Source: an uncultured Eggerthellaceae bacterium
GTDB taxonomy: Bacteria > Actinomycetota > Coriobacteriia > Coriobacteriales > Eggerthellaceae
NCBI GenBank assembly: GCA_910580205.1
Contig: CAJTVP010000008.1
Location: forward strand, 1 to 64,000
Direction: 5' to 3'
Length of the DNA: 64,000 nt
The notes under the pieces were generated by a model. The model did not search any database. It saw only the letters and a list, made by a program, of their open reading frames with translations, and was not told the DNA's origin. Positions 48,129 through 58,099 of the stretch are shown here, piece by piece (positions within the stretch are counted from its first letter, which is position 1; every line of letters begins with the position of its first letter). A program made the translations under genes and the position numbers.

Positions 48129-49841
48129 ATGACCGAAGAAGCCACCATCGTGCAAACTGAATCCATGACCGAACCCATCCCCGGCGATCCGAACTACCCG
48201 CTCCACTCGGAGCTCACCATCGGCGCCTACTTCAAGGAGCAAGTGGCGAAGGATCCGGATCACGAGTTCGTCATCTATCCCGACCGTGACCTGCGTTGGT
48301 CCTATCAGGACTTCGACGAGCGCACCGACCAGCTGGCGAAGGGCCTCATGGCCATCGGCATGAAGCCGGGCGACCACCTGGGCGTCTGGGCGCGCAACAT
48401 CCCCGATTGGCTCACATTCATGTACGCCTGCGCGAAAGCGGGCATCGTCATGGTGACGGTGAACCCCGTCTACAAGAGTCACGAGCTGGACTACGTGCTC
48501 AAGCAGTCCGACATGAAGGCGCTCTGCGTGATCGACGCTTACCGCGACGTGGACTACCTCCAGATCATCCGCGATCTGGTGCCGGAATCCCTGGAGCAGC
48601 CGCGCGGCTTCCTCCAGTCGGACACCTACCCGTTCCTCAAGAACCTGATCTACATGGGGCCGGAGAAGCACCGCGGGTTCTACAGCGTGCCGGAGCTCTT
48701 GCTGCTGGGGCAGCACCGCCCGGATTCCGACCTGGAATGGGCGCAGGGCCAGTTCGACAACAACGACGTGGTCATGATGCAGTACACCTCGGGCACCACG
48801 GGCTTCCCGAAGGGCGTCATGCTGACCCACCGCAACATCCTGAACAACGGCTTCTACATCGGCGAAGGTCAGAAGCTCACGGAAGTGGATCGCGTGTGCC
48901 TGCCCGTCCCATTCTTCCACTGCTTCGGCTGCGTGCTGGGCGTCATGGCGAACTTGACGCACCGTTCCACCATGCTCATCGTGGAGGACTTCGACGCCAG
49001 CCTCGTGCTCCAAGCGCTCCACAAGGAGAAGGGGACGGCGGTCTACGGCGTGCCCACCATGTTCATCGCCGAGCTCAACCACCCGGACTTCGACACGTTC
49101 GACCTGTCCCACATGCGCACGGGCATCATGGCTGGCAGCCCCTGTCCGCCGGAGACCATGCGCGAGGTCATGGAGCGCATGAACATGACGGAGATAACCA
49201 TCTGCTATGGGCTGACCGAGACCAGTCCCGTGTTCACGCAGACGTCCGCCGATGACGACATCCAACACAAATGCGAAACCGTGGGGCGCGCCCATCCGCC
49301 CGTGGAGGTGCGCGTGATCGACCCGGCTGACGGCCATACGTGCGGCGTGGGCGAACCGGGCGAGCTTTGCTGCCGGGGCTACAACGTCATGAAGGGCTAT
49401 TACAAGATGCCTGAGGCCACCGCAGAGGCCATCGACGAGAACGGCTTCCTCCATTCCGGTGACCTGGGGATGGTGGATGAGGACGGCTACTACCGCGTGA
49501 CCGGGCGCATCAAAGACATGATCATCCGCGGCGGCGAGAACATCTATCCCCTTGAGATCGAGAACTTCCTGCTCACCATGCCGGGCGTGCTGGACGCGCA
49601 GGTGGTGGGCATCCCGGATGAGAAATACGGCGAGATCGTGGGCGCGTTCATCCGCACGCGGCCCGGCTACGAATCCATGACCGAAGACGAGGTGCGCGAG
49701 TGGGCCATCCCGCGCATCGCCCGGTACAAAGTGCCCAAGCGCGTGTTCTTCGTGGATGATTTCCCCATGACGCCGTCCATGAAGGTGCAGAAGTTCAAGC
49801 TGCGCGAGATGGCTGAGGAACTGGCGAAGCGTCCATCCTGA
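48129..49841 (+). CDS. AMP-forming acyl-CoA synthetase
   Basis: A 570-aa ANL-superfamily ligase: P-loop-like YTSGTTGFPKGVMLTHRN, YGLTETSPVFTQ (A5), and HSGDLGMVDEDGYYRVTGR with DMIIRGGENIYP (A7-A8), and a C-terminal Lys in MTPSMKVQKFK. It activates a fatty or aromatic carboxylic acid as acyl-AMP, then CoA thioester. It is probably controlled by the upstream XRE-cupin protein. Substrate unknown; medium or long-chain acids are most likely by length. Confidence 0.92.
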   Translation: MTEEATIVQTESMTEPIPGDPNYPLHSELTIGAYFKEQVAKDPDHEFVIYPDRDLRWSYQDFDERTDQLAKGLMAIGMKPGDHLGVWARNIPDWLTFMYACAKAGIVMVTVNPVYKSHELDYVLKQSDMKALCVIDAYRDVDYLQIIRDLVPESLEQPRGFLQSDTYPFLKNLIYMGPEKHRGFYSVPELLLLGQHRPDSDLEWAQGQFDNNDVVMMQYTSGTTGFPKGVMLTHRNILNNGFYIGEGQKLTEVDRVCLPVPFFHCFGCVLGVMANLTHRSTMLIVEDFDASLVLQALHKEKGTAVYGVPTMFIAELNHPDFDTFDLSHMRTGIMAGSPCPPETMREVMERMNMTEITICYGLTETSPVFTQTSADDDIQHKCETVGRAHPPVEVRVIDPADGHTCGVGEPGELCCRGYNVMKGYYKMPEATAEAIDENGFLHSGDLGMVDEDGYYRVTGRIKDMIIRGGENIYPLEIENFLLTMPGVLDAQVVGIPDEKYGEIVGAFIRTRPGYESMTEDEVREWAIPRIARYKVPKRVFFVDDFPMTPSMKVQKFKLREMAEELAKRPS

Positions 49842-50554
49842 TGGTTGCGAACCCATCCGCCATGAACGTGCTCATTGTGGAAGATGATCGGGACCTGGCT
49901 GGTCTCATGGTTCGCGCCTTCGCGGCGGAAGGATTCACCGCCGAAAGCGTCTCCAGCGCCGAAGAGGCCTACGATGCCCTCACCGGCTCTGTCTTCGATT
50001 GCCTGGTGGTGGACATCAATCTTCCTGGCGATGATGGTTTCGCGCTTTGCCGCAACCTGCGTGAGAAGAGCGGCGCTCCGGTCATCTTCGCTTCTGCCCG
50101 GATAGAGCCGGATGTGCGCGTCCGGGCTTTGGAAGAGGGCGGGGATGTGTTCCTGTCCAAGCCGTTCAGCCTTCGCGAACTGCTCGCCCAGGCCAAGGCG
50201 CTCTTGCGCCGGCCGGAGATGCGACAAGCCGCCGAAGAGGAGCTCACGGTCGGCCCCTTCGTCTTGCGGCCTGCGGCGGCCGAACTCCTGAAGGACGGCG
50301 AAGCCATAGCACTCTCTCCCAAAGAGTTCCTGCTGGCATCCATCCTCATGCGCAACGCTGGGCGGGCGCTTTCCCGCGAGACGCTGCTGGTGCAGGCGTG
50401 GGGCGTGTTCTCGGACGTGGAGCCGCAGACGGTGGCGGTGCATATGAGCTGGCTGCGGGCGAAGCTGGAGGACGACCCGGCGCACCCCGTGTTCTTCAAG
50501 ACGGTCCGCGGCGTGGGATACCGGTTCGACCTTCCGGATGAGATCAGCCGATGA
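49841..50554 (+). CDS. OmpR-family response regulator
   Basis: A 237-aa response regulator. Receiver domain MNVLIVEDDRDLAGLM with phosphoacceptor Asp in LVVDINLPGDDGF and the Lys in VFLSKPFSL; C-terminal winged helix (LSPKEFLLASILMRNAGRAL, TVRGVGYRF). The ATG at 49841 overlaps the preceding stop; a second ATG is at 49862. It overlaps the kinase gene by 4 bp (ATGA). It likely controls the ABC exporter downstream. Confidence 0.93.
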   Translation: MVANPSAMNVLIVEDDRDLAGLMVRAFAAEGFTAESVSSAEEAYDALTGSVFDCLVVDINLPGDDGFALCRNLREKSGAPVIFASARIEPDVRVRALEEGGDVFLSKPFSLRELLAQAKALLRRPEMRQAAEEELTVGPFVLRPAAAELLKDGEAIALSPKEFLLASILMRNAGRALSRETLLVQAWGVFSDVEPQTVAVHMSWLRAKLEDDPAHPVFFKTVRGVGYRFDLPDEISR

Positions 50555-51711
50555 AGCAGGGAGACCGCATCGCCAAGCGTCTCATCGCGGCAGTGGCGTT
50601 GGCGGCGGTGATCGTGATCGCCGCTGCGGGGGCGGGCATCTTCTGGACCTTGGATGCCGGCTCTGCCAATGATCTGCGCTTGGAGGCCTTGGATCTGAAT
50701 GGGGTGCGCGCTGGCTTGCCGGCGTCTGAGAACGCCCCGGCTGTTGATGCCGCTCTCGCCGATGCGCAGGAATCCCTGCGGCAAGCGGCTCAGGAGCGCC
50801 AGGACGGCGCGCTCGCGGCCATCCTTCTGCTGGCGTTGGCGGCCATCGCGGGCATCGTGGGGCTTGCCGCTTACCTCTACGCCTCCGTCGTGCGCCCCTT
50901 CAAACGGCTGGAAGATTTCGCCGTTGAGGTGGCTTCCGGCAACCTGGAGGCGCCGCTGCGCTACGAGCGGTCGAACCCGTTCGGGCCTTTCGCCTGGGCG
51001 TTCGATCATCTGCGCGCCCAGCTCCTCCGCGCCCGTCAAGCCGAAGCGGAAGCCAGCGAAGCCTACAAGACGGCCTTGGCCTCCCTCTCCCATGATCTGC
51101 GCACGCCTTTGGCATCCCTGCGCGCGTATGCGGAAGCCCTTGACATGGGGCTTCCGGAAACGGAGGAAGAGCGCGCCGACTATGAGCATGCCATCATGGG
51201 GAAGTGCGACGAAGCCTCTGCTCTGGTGGAGGACTTGTTCGAGCACGCGCTGGCGGACATGGAGCGCATCCAGGTCACGTGCGCGCCCGTGCCCGTGACC
51301 CCGCTCATCCGTTCCTGCGCGGAGGGCTTTTCGGGGATGCTCTCCGTCTCATGCCCGCGCGCGGATGAGGCCACGTTGGCCGTTGATGAGCAGCGGCTCT
51401 CTCAGGCCATCGACAACCTTCTGGCGAATGCGGCGAAGCATGCGCCCGGTGCACCGGTGGAAGTGGTGGGTCGCGTCGGCGAAGGCGTCTACCAGATCAG
51501 CGTGCGCGATCAGGGCCCTGGCGTTCCTCCTGAGGATCTGCCGTTTCTGCAAGAGCGCTTCTTCCGCGGGAGCAACGCCGGCGCTACGCCGGGCGCGGGA
51601 TTGGGGCTGTTCATCGTGGACCACCTGGTCGGGCGCATGGAGGGCAGCCTCCACCTTGAGAACGCCCATCCGGGTCTGCGCGCCACCATCACGCTCCCGC
51701 TGGAAGGTTGA
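50551..51711 (+). CDS. Sensor histidine kinase
   Basis: A 386-aa membrane kinase with two helices (about 12-35 and 90-112) around a short extracytoplasmic loop, HAMP (VRPFKRLEDFAVEVASGNLE), HisKA (LSHDLRTPLASLRAYAEALD with the phosphoacceptor His) and HATPase with DNLLANAAKHAP (N box), DQGPGVPPEDL and GAGLGLFIV. The short sensor loop is typical of kinases that sense membrane stress with a partner ABC transporter. Confidence 0.93.
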   Translation: MKQGDRIAKRLIAAVALAAVIVIAAAGAGIFWTLDAGSANDLRLEALDLNGVRAGLPASENAPAVDAALADAQESLRQAAQERQDGALAAILLLALAAIAGIVGLAAYLYASVVRPFKRLEDFAVEVASGNLEAPLRYERSNPFGPFAWAFDHLRAQLLRARQAEAEASEAYKTALASLSHDLRTPLASLRAYAEALDMGLPETEEERADYEHAIMGKCDEASALVEDLFEHALADMERIQVTCAPVPVTPLIRSCAEGFSGMLSVSCPRADEATLAVDEQRLSQAIDNLLANAAKHAPGAPVEVVGRVGEGVYQISVRDQGPGVPPEDLPFLQERFFRGSNAGATPGAGLGLFIVDHLVGRMEGSLHLENAHPGLRATITLPLEG

Positions 51712-51832
51712 TGGCTTGCGCTGGGCTGAACGCTTTCGGGTTGCTCTCGGAAGGCTCGGCTGCGTCCTTAAGGATTCCTTAATGGTGCGTTCCCTATCAT
51801 GCCGTTCGTCATGATAGAAAGGATGGCTCCTC

Positions 51833-52609
51833 ATGCAACGAACCGTGCTCACCGCCCGCGGCCTTTCGAAGACCTACGTGGCCGACGGCGTCCAGACTCA
51901 CGTGCTGGGAGACGTGGACTTGGATATCCGCGAAGGCGACTTCACTTCCATCATGGGCCCGTCGGGGTCCGGGAAATCCACGCTGCTCTATTGCCTGTCC
52001 GGCATGGACAAGCCCACTTCCGGTTCCGTCACCTTCCAAGGGGAGGACATAGCCCGTGCCAGCGAAGCGGAGCTGGCGCACCTGCGCGCTCAGAGCTTCG
52101 GGTTCGTGTTCCAAGCCGCCAGTTTGGTGAGCAATCTCACGCTCTTCGAGAACATCGCCGTGCCCGGCTATCTCAAAGAGGGGCGCAGTGCGGATCAGAC
52201 GCGCGCGGTCGCCCAAGAGTTCATCCGCCGCATGGACCTCGAAGAGGTGGCGGCCCATTTGCCAAGCCAAGCATCCGGTGGCCAGAAGCAGCGTTGCGCG
52301 GTGGCGCGGGCCGTGGTGAACGAACCGGCGCTCGTGTTCGCTGACGAGCCCACCGGCGCGCTCAACCGGGCGAACAGTCTGGAAGTGCTGGGCTTGCTGA
52401 ATGAGCTCAACGCGGAAGGCATCAGCATCCTCATGGTGACCCATGACGTGCGAAGCGCCGTGCGTGGCAACCGCATCCTCTATTTCGAGGACGGAGGCGT
52501 GCAGGGTGAGTTGGAGCTGTCCCGGTGGGATGGCTGCACTGCCGATGAGGCGTATGTCCGTGAGCGCGAGGCCATGGCGAACGCATGGCTTTCGTCTCTT
52601 TCCTGGTAG
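51833..52609 (+). CDS. ABC transporter ATP-binding protein (MacB/LolD type)
   Basis: A 258-aa ATPase: Walker A GPSGSGKST, signature SGGQKQRCAVARAV, Walker B LVFADEPTGAL, His-loop LMVTHDVRSA. The length and LNRANSLEVL ending are typical of MacB/BceA-type systems. It sits 121 bp after the kinase gene and 3 bp before the permease gene. With the two-component system it forms a likely antimicrobial-peptide or envelope-stress efflux module. Confidence 0.94.
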   Translation: MQRTVLTARGLSKTYVADGVQTHVLGDVDLDIREGDFTSIMGPSGSGKSTLLYCLSGMDKPTSGSVTFQGEDIARASEAELAHLRAQSFGFVFQAASLVSNLTLFENIAVPGYLKEGRSADQTRAVAQEFIRRMDLEEVAAHLPSQASGGQKQRCAVARAVVNEPALVFADEPTGALNRANSLEVLGLLNELNAEGISILMVTHDVRSAVRGNRILYFEDGGVQGELELSRWDGCTADEAYVREREAMANAWLSSLSW

Positions 52610-52612
52610 GTG

Positions 52613-55069
52613 ATGGCCATGGAACCGTTGCGCACGCTCGTCTTCGCCGGCCTTCGACGGGACAAAGCCACATTTCTGGGTCTGATGGTGCTCCTTTTTC
52701 TCTCCGCGTTGGCGCTCACGCTCACGGTGAGCCTGTTCGTGGACCTTTCAGAGCGAGAAGGGGTGCTGCTTGATGAGGTGGGGGCGGGAGATGTGTTCGC
52801 GAACGACCTGCCCACCAACCTTGACGAGGAGACCATCGAAGAGATCCGCGCTCTGCCCGAGGTGGGGGAGGTCAAGGTCACTGATGCCTTCGCGGCCGCC
52901 ACTCAGTTCGTGGATGAGAACGGGGTAGAGCTGAGCGAAAAAAGCCAACCGTCCTCCATGGGCTATGAACCGTGGGGCGAGACGCTCGCTTTCAATGTCT
53001 TCAATGATGATCTCTCCTCTTATCGCGCAGACGCGACGGGGCCCCAGGACGAAGAGGTGTATGTGAGGCCAGCGCTCAAGACGTTGTACGGTCTTGACGT
53101 AGGGGATGCGCTTTACGTCAGCGTGGGGGATGAAGAGATCGAGTTGAAGGTGGCGGGATTCTACGAAGATCCCCAGCTCGGTTCTCCTTTCTTGGAGACG
53201 ACGCGCACCTTGGTATCCGATGATGCTTTCGACCGTCTGTACGCCAAGGTCCTGGAAGGCGGTCCTCTGGCAGCTGGCGGTGAGAATGTGGGCATGCTGG
53301 CCATCGAAGATGCGTCCTATCCCTTGACGGAGATCCATGCGTTCCTGACTCCAGAGGCGAAAGCTGACGGGATGAGCGGACGCGACCTTGCTCGGATCAT
53401 CGGAGAGGAGACGGAGTGGGGCCAGGCCACCAACGCGTTGTTCGCCCGGGAGACCATGGCGGGGTATACCCTTCTGGTCGTGCAGGTCATCTCGGCCATC
53501 CTGTGCGTCTTCTCTCTGCTGTTGTTCGTAGTGGCGCTGATCCTCTGCCTCCATATGGCTTCCGCCGCCATAGAAAGCGAATACGCGAATTGGGGAACTT
53601 TGAAGGCTGTGGGGCTGAGCCGGAGCATGCTGCGCCGGGCGCTGGTCGCGCAGTATGCTTCGTGCGCCTTCCTTGGCTTGCTGTTGGGATTTCTCGTCGG
53701 ATATGGGATGGAGCCGCTGTTCTGGCCTCCCTTCGTGATGCTCACGGGCATACTGGTGCAGACGCCAGCGCTGCCCTGGGCGGCGCTGGGCTGTTGCGCG
53801 CTGCTGTTCGCGGCCTTGATCTTCTCCATCACCCTGAAGGCTCGGAAGATCGCCTCCATCACGCCTCTTTCAGCGTTGCGCCAAGGGGACGGGGACGTGC
53901 GGTTCTCTCCCCGTGGCACTGGCGCGATCAGCGGTGCCCACCTGCGTTCTTCCTTGGCTCATCGCGCGATCGCGTCTCAAAAAGGCCGCTATATCGGGGT
54001 CGCCGCCTGCTCGCTTCTGCTGTGCGCGTTCATCGCGCTCTGTTTCGGGATCGGTGGGGCGGTGGCGCAGGACAGCGCGGTGTACCGGACCTTCGGCGTA
54101 TGGAAAAGCGATATCTCCGTCGAACTGAGGGGAGACGACGTGACCGAGGAGGAGGTCCACAGCGCCATCGAAGAGGTCACGCCCATCACGCGGGTTTGGC
54201 AAGAGGGGGCGACGATGCTCAACATGGATGGCGAATCCCGCACCTTCGTGGGGTTGTCGGATATGGGAGTCGTCGACGACGGAACGCTCATGGCTGGTCG
54301 CAAGCCGACGCTGCCCAACGAGGCGTTGATCGGCTTGTCCTTGGCGCGTTCAGCGAACATGGGTGTGGGGGATGAGTTCGAAGTCCTGGATCGTCAGGGA
54401 GATGAGCACCGCTACATCGTCAGCGGCGTGATCTCGAGCGTGCTCAACGGCGGCAACGGCATCATGCTCACGTACGAGGGGATAGAAGAGCTTGCCGGGG
54501 AGGATATGGCCGGTGGAGAAGGCTCCTACCAGTTCCAGCTGGCCGATCCCGACAAGGCTGACGAGGCCATGGCGCTGTTGCAGAGCCGTTTCGGTGACGA
54601 GGTGAGCACGGAGCCGACGGGCCTGTTCGGCTCTGCCACGAACATGATCCTTCTCATCCGCGACCTGCTCACGGTGGTGGGCTACGCTATGGCCGCCTTC
54701 GCGGTTCTGCTGGCATGCGTGGCGGTCATGCTCGTGAGCCGTAGGATGCTGGTCTCCGAACAGCGCGATCTGGGAGTGTACCGAGCCTTGGGCTTCCCTG
54801 TGCCTATGTTGAGAACGTCGTTCGCATTGCGGTTCTTGGGCGTGGCGCTCGTCGGTTCGCTCGCCGGCGTGGGGTTCACGTTCGCATTCGGCAGCTCTCT
54901 CATAGGCGCGCTCTTCGGCACGTTCGGCGTGGGAGCTTTCGGGATCTCCCTGCCTTTGGAGGAGGCTCTCATCATCGCGGTCGCGTTCGCCGGCGTGTTC
55001 GCCGGCGCGGCTTACGTCTTCTCGCGGGGCATCAAGCGCGTGAGCGTCCGCGTCCTCGTGACGGAGTGA
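52613..55069 (+). CDS. FtsX-like ABC transporter permease
   Basis: An 818-aa permease with two FtsX domains: an N-terminal helix (FLGLMVLLFLSALALTLTV), a large extracytoplasmic region (about 45-275), three helices (about 285-420), then a second set of one helix, a second extracytoplasmic region (about 490-680) and three helices to the end. This equals the eight-helix MacB-like/ABC3 permease arrangement. ATG 52613 is used; ATG 52619 is possible. Confidence 0.9.
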   Translation: MAMEPLRTLVFAGLRRDKATFLGLMVLLFLSALALTLTVSLFVDLSEREGVLLDEVGAGDVFANDLPTNLDEETIEEIRALPEVGEVKVTDAFAAATQFVDENGVELSEKSQPSSMGYEPWGETLAFNVFNDDLSSYRADATGPQDEEVYVRPALKTLYGLDVGDALYVSVGDEEIELKVAGFYEDPQLGSPFLETTRTLVSDDAFDRLYAKVLEGGPLAAGGENVGMLAIEDASYPLTEIHAFLTPEAKADGMSGRDLARIIGEETEWGQATNALFARETMAGYTLLVVQVISAILCVFSLLLFVVALILCLHMASAAIESEYANWGTLKAVGLSRSMLRRALVAQYASCAFLGLLLGFLVGYGMEPLFWPPFVMLTGILVQTPALPWAALGCCALLFAALIFSITLKARKIASITPLSALRQGDGDVRFSPRGTGAISGAHLRSSLAHRAIASQKGRYIGVAACSLLLCAFIALCFGIGGAVAQDSAVYRTFGVWKSDISVELRGDDVTEEEVHSAIEEVTPITRVWQEGATMLNMDGESRTFVGLSDMGVVDDGTLMAGRKPTLPNEALIGLSLARSANMGVGDEFEVLDRQGDEHRYIVSGVISSVLNGGNGIMLTYEGIEELAGEDMAGGEGSYQFQLADPDKADEAMALLQSRFGDEVSTEPTGLFGSATNMILLIRDLLTVVGYAMAAFAVLLACVAVMLVSRRMLVSEQRDLGVYRALGFPVPMLRTSFALRFLGVALVGSLAGVGFTFAFGSSLIGALFGTFGVGAFGISLPLEEALIIAVAFAGVFAGAAYVFSRGIKRVSVRVLVTE

Positions 55070-55108
55070 GGGGAGGGCAGCGGGGGCGGAGGAGCGTGGC
55101 CTCCGTCC

Positions 55109-56065
55109 TTATTCCTCCGTGAGGGCGGGGCGCACGGAAAGAGTGGCGGTGAGGGGTTTCGCCAGGAAGATGGCGTAGCGCATGAAGACGAAGGCCACCA
55201 TCCCCGTGGCGAAGATGGTCTCCAGGGTGCAGAGCCCGTACAGGAACGCAGGAGCTGCCATGCCAGCCGCGGCGAAGGCCTCCAATCCCAGAGACAGCGC
55301 GGTGGCCGTGATGACGAACGGGAACGTCATGGCCGCGTAGCTGGGGTAGAAACCGCCGCGGATGAAGGCGCCCACCTTCGTGAGCACCCCTGCGAACATC
55401 AGCTGAGCCACCACCAAGAGCACGCTGACGAATACGATATTCGGCTCCTCGGTCACGGCCAGATAGCCGGCCAAGGAGAGGCTTGCGGGCGCGGAGTAGA
55501 TGCAGAACAGCGGTCGCGCTGCGTCGGGAACGGGATGCTTCGCGTAGCGGTAGGTGATGAGGCCAAGGAGCACCGGGTAGCAGGCGAAGCCGATCCAGAA
55601 TAGGACGCGCCCAACTGCCTCCATGCCGAAGAGGGGAGAAGTGACCGAGGCCACGATGATCCCGACGTAGCAGATGAAGTACGTGGGGAAGACTTGGTCC
55701 AGCTTGAAGGGGTGGAAGTAGCGCGCAGAGAACCAGACCATGAGGGCCAGATGGGCGATGACGGCACCGGTCCACAACATGAACGCGATCGGGAAAGCAT
55801 GCGGGGCGACGTACCCGGCGATCTGCATGAGCGCCATGAGCAGAGTGGCGGAAACGCTGGCCAAGATGGGATTCTTGAAGTCTTCTCGGATCATGGACGG
55901 GAACAGGATGACCTTGCTGATGACCAGCGCGATCAAAGCTGCGGAAAGGATTCCGCAGACAGGGCGGGCGATTCCGGCCTGTGAGGAGAGCAGATTGCCC
56001 AGCGCTGCCAGTCCCAACGCCAATCCCGCCGTGGGAATCGGAACGCCTTTGATGAGCTCTCTCAT
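55109..56065 (-). CDS. TDT-family (TehA/SLAC1-like) transporter
   Basis: A 318-aa protein with about ten hydrophobic helices and the family segments VGIPIPTAGLALGLAALGNL-like start, FPIAFMLWTGAVIAHLALM and YPSYAAMTFPFVITATALSL. TDT proteins are anion channels or exporters (tellurite, C4-dicarboxylates, sulfite). It is divergent from the LysR gene at 56237, which probably regulates it. Substrate unknown. Confidence 0.9.
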   Translation of the reverse strand: MRELIKGVPIPTAGLALGLAALGNLLSSQAGIARPVCGILSAALIALVISKVILFPSMIREDFKNPILASVSATLLMALMQIAGYVAPHAFPIAFMLWTGAVIAHLALMVWFSARYFHPFKLDQVFPTYFICYVGIIVASVTSPLFGMEAVGRVLFWIGFACYPVLLGLITYRYAKHPVPDAARPLFCIYSAPASLSLAGYLAVTEEPNIVFVSVLLVVAQLMFAGVLTKVGAFIRGGFYPSYAAMTFPFVITATALSLGLEAFAAAGMAAPAFLYGLCTLETIFATGMVAFVFMRYAIFLAKPLTATLSVRPALTEE

Positions 56066-56236
56066 GCTGTGTCCTTTCCAGTCAAGCTTTCATCCGCACC
56101 GCACCGGTTCGCCTCAGTGCGGCGCGGGAAATCAACGGGCGTGATTGTGACAGCAAATGGTCAAAGCTGTTCCTTATGATGTATTATCTATCTATAAGAA
56201 ATTATTATTGATGATGCCCATCCAAAAGGAGATGCC
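56066..56236. promoter_or_regulatory. Divergent TDT-LysR control region
   Basis: The 171-bp gap has an AT-rich part (56165-56210) with ATGTATTATCTATCTATAAG, including likely -10 sequences (TATTAT, TATAAG) for the LysR gene. LysR proteins normally bind such divergent regions; a T-N11-A site could not be fixed with confidence. Confidence 0.4.
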
Positions 56237-57127
56237 ATGCAGGATTTCCGCGTGAAGACGTTCCTGACCGTATGCCGGACTCTCAACTACACGGCAGCGG
56301 CGCGGGAACTGCACATCACGCAGCCCGCGGTGTCGCAGCACATCTCATTCCTTGAGCGAGAATACGGCACGCCTTTGTTCCGATACGAGAAGCGCAAGCT
56401 CCGGCTCACGAAGGCCGGAGCCGTTCTGCAAGAGGTCCTTGCGACCCGGATCCATGATGATGAGCTGCTGCGCCGCAAGCTCAAGGCCATCGGCGGTGAT
56501 GCGCAAAGGCATCTGCGCGTGGGGATGACGCTGACGGCAGGACGGTATGTGGCGGCTCAGCCCTTGGCGCGCTTCCTGACGGAGCACCCGGAGATCAAGG
56601 TGCGCGTCCGATCGGGGGATACCGCGCATTTGCTGGAACTGTTGCGAGGAGGGGAGATCGACTGCGCCTTCGTCGAAGGGCTCTTCGATCGCAGCGCCTA
56701 TGCTTGCGATCTGTTCACCAAGGAGCGCCTGCTGTGCGCTTGTTCGTCAGATCACGGGCTGGCAGGGAGCCGCATCTCCTTCGATGATCTTCTCGGAATG
56801 CCGCTTTTGGTGCGCGAAGAGGGCTCAGGCACACGGGCGGTTTTGGAGCACGCGTTGGCAGAGCACGATCTCACCCTCAGCGCTTTCGCCGATGTGACCG
56901 AGGTGGAGAGCTTGGACATCATCAAAGTGTTCGTGATGGAGGGGGTGGGCATATCCTTTCTATATGAGAGCGCCATCCGCGCAGAGGTGGACGAGGGGGC
57001 GTTGGGGGTGATCCGCCTGACGGGAAAACCCATCGAACACGGCATCTCATTCATCCGGCTCAAGGACAGCGCGTTCGAAGATGACCTTATGGCGTTCTTC
57101 CGGGAGATGAAGCAGTTGGCGTCGTAG
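56237..57127 (+). CDS. LysR-family transcriptional regulator
   Basis: A 296-aa LysR protein: N-terminal HTH (FLTVCRTLNYTAAARELHIT, QPAVSQHISFLEREYGTPLF) followed by the periplasmic-binding-like effector domain (RVGMTLTAGRYVAAQPLARF, FVEGLFDRSAYACDLFTKER). AAAAGGAG precedes the ATG. It faces away from the TDT transporter gene and likely activates it. Confidence 0.93.
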   Translation: MQDFRVKTFLTVCRTLNYTAAARELHITQPAVSQHISFLEREYGTPLFRYEKRKLRLTKAGAVLQEVLATRIHDDELLRRKLKAIGGDAQRHLRVGMTLTAGRYVAAQPLARFLTEHPEIKVRVRSGDTAHLLELLRGGEIDCAFVEGLFDRSAYACDLFTKERLLCACSSDHGLAGSRISFDDLLGMPLLVREEGSGTRAVLEHALAEHDLTLSAFADVTEVESLDIIKVFVMEGVGISFLYESAIRAEVDEGALGVIRLTGKPIEHGISFIRLKDSAFEDDLMAFFREMKQLAS

Positions 57128-57163
57128 GAGCAGAGCATGGGTCGGGAGGGGCTGCGTCGGTGG

Positions 57164-57169
57164 TACAAT
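57164..57169 (+). promoter_or_regulatory. -10 box 6 bp before ATG: probable leaderless rarD
   Basis: TACAAT then GCGGTC then the ATG at 57176, with no Shine-Dalgarno sequence. Confidence 0.45.
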
Positions 57170-57175
57170 GCGGTC

Positions 57176-58099
57176 ATGGATCGCAACGATGAAACCCATC
57201 CGGCCAAAGGCCGCCTGAACACGGGCGTGCTGACGGCGTTCGGCTGCTACACCCTCTGGGGCTTCTTCCCGTTGTATTGGAAGCTGCTCTCCGGCGTGAA
57301 CCAATACGAGGTGGTGGCTCAGCGCATCATCTGGTGCTTCGCGTTCACGGCGATCGTGTGCGCCGTCGTGCGCGCGGATTTCTGGAAGCTGCTGAAGGAG
57401 CCGCGCGCTCGGCGCTTCCTGATCCCCGCTTCCATCTTGATCACGGCGAATTGGAGCATCTACATCGTGGCCGTGGCCACGGGGCATGTGCTTGAAACGT
57501 CCATCGGGTACTACTTGAATCCGCTCGTCTCCATCGTGTTGGGGATGATTTGCTTCCGTGAACGCTTGACGCCGCTCCAATGGATCGCAGTGGCGCTCTG
57601 CACGGCGGGCATCCTGTTCTTCACGCTGGGTTACGGCTCTTTTCCCGCCATCGCCATCAGCTTGGCCCTCTCGTTCGGCGTGTATGGCGCCGTCAAGAAG
57701 CAAGGCGGCTATCCGGCGCTTGAAGCCATCGCCGTCGAAAGCGCCGTCATGACGCCGTTCGCCATCATCTTCGCCGTGGGGCTTGCCTTCTTCACGGGCA
57801 CCCACGGGTTTTTGGGTGATGTGACCTCGCTCGAAGGCTGGAAGACGACAGCGCTTCTGGTGGGCGGGGGCGCGGTCACGGCCATCCCGCTCATCCTGTT
57901 CGCGAAGGCAGCGAACACCATCCCGCTCACGCTTTTGGGGTTCATCCAGTACCTCAGCCCCACGATCGCCCTGCTCATCGGCGTGTTCGCGTTCGGCGAG
58001 CCGTTCACCACCGCTCATGCCGTCTGCTTCGGGTGCATCTGGTGCGGTCTGGCGCTGGTGGCGGTGGATTCGCTGATGCGCAGCCGGAAGAGCGCATGA
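57176..58099 (+). CDS. rarD: RarD/EamA-family transporter
   Basis: A 307-aa, ten-helix DMT transporter with the RarD opening GVLTAFGCYTLWGFFPLYWK and QRIIWCFAFTAI, and the second EamA repeat ending SPTIALLIGVFAFGE. The start at 57176 is the first Met before the conserved part; a frame from 57137 has no ribosome-binding site. The transcript may be leaderless. Exports an unknown small metabolite. Confidence 0.9.
   Translation: MDRNDETHPAKGRLNTGVLTAFGCYTLWGFFPLYWKLLSGVNQYEVVAQRIIWCFAFTAIVCAVVRADFWKLLKEPRARRFLIPASILITANWSIYIVAVATGHVLETSIGYYLNPLVSIVLGMICFRERLTPLQWIAVALCTAGILFFTLGYGSFPAIAISLALSFGVYGAVKKQGGYPALEAIAVESAVMTPFAIIFAVGLAFFTGTHGFLGDVTSLEGWKTTALLVGGGAVTAIPLILFAKAANTIPLTLLGFIQYLSPTIALLIGVFAFGEPFTTAHAVCFGCIWCGLALVAVDSLMRSRKSA

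Noticed and set aside
48105..49856. 583-aa open frame on the minus strand
   Set aside because: Antisense shadow of the acyl-CoA synthetase gene.
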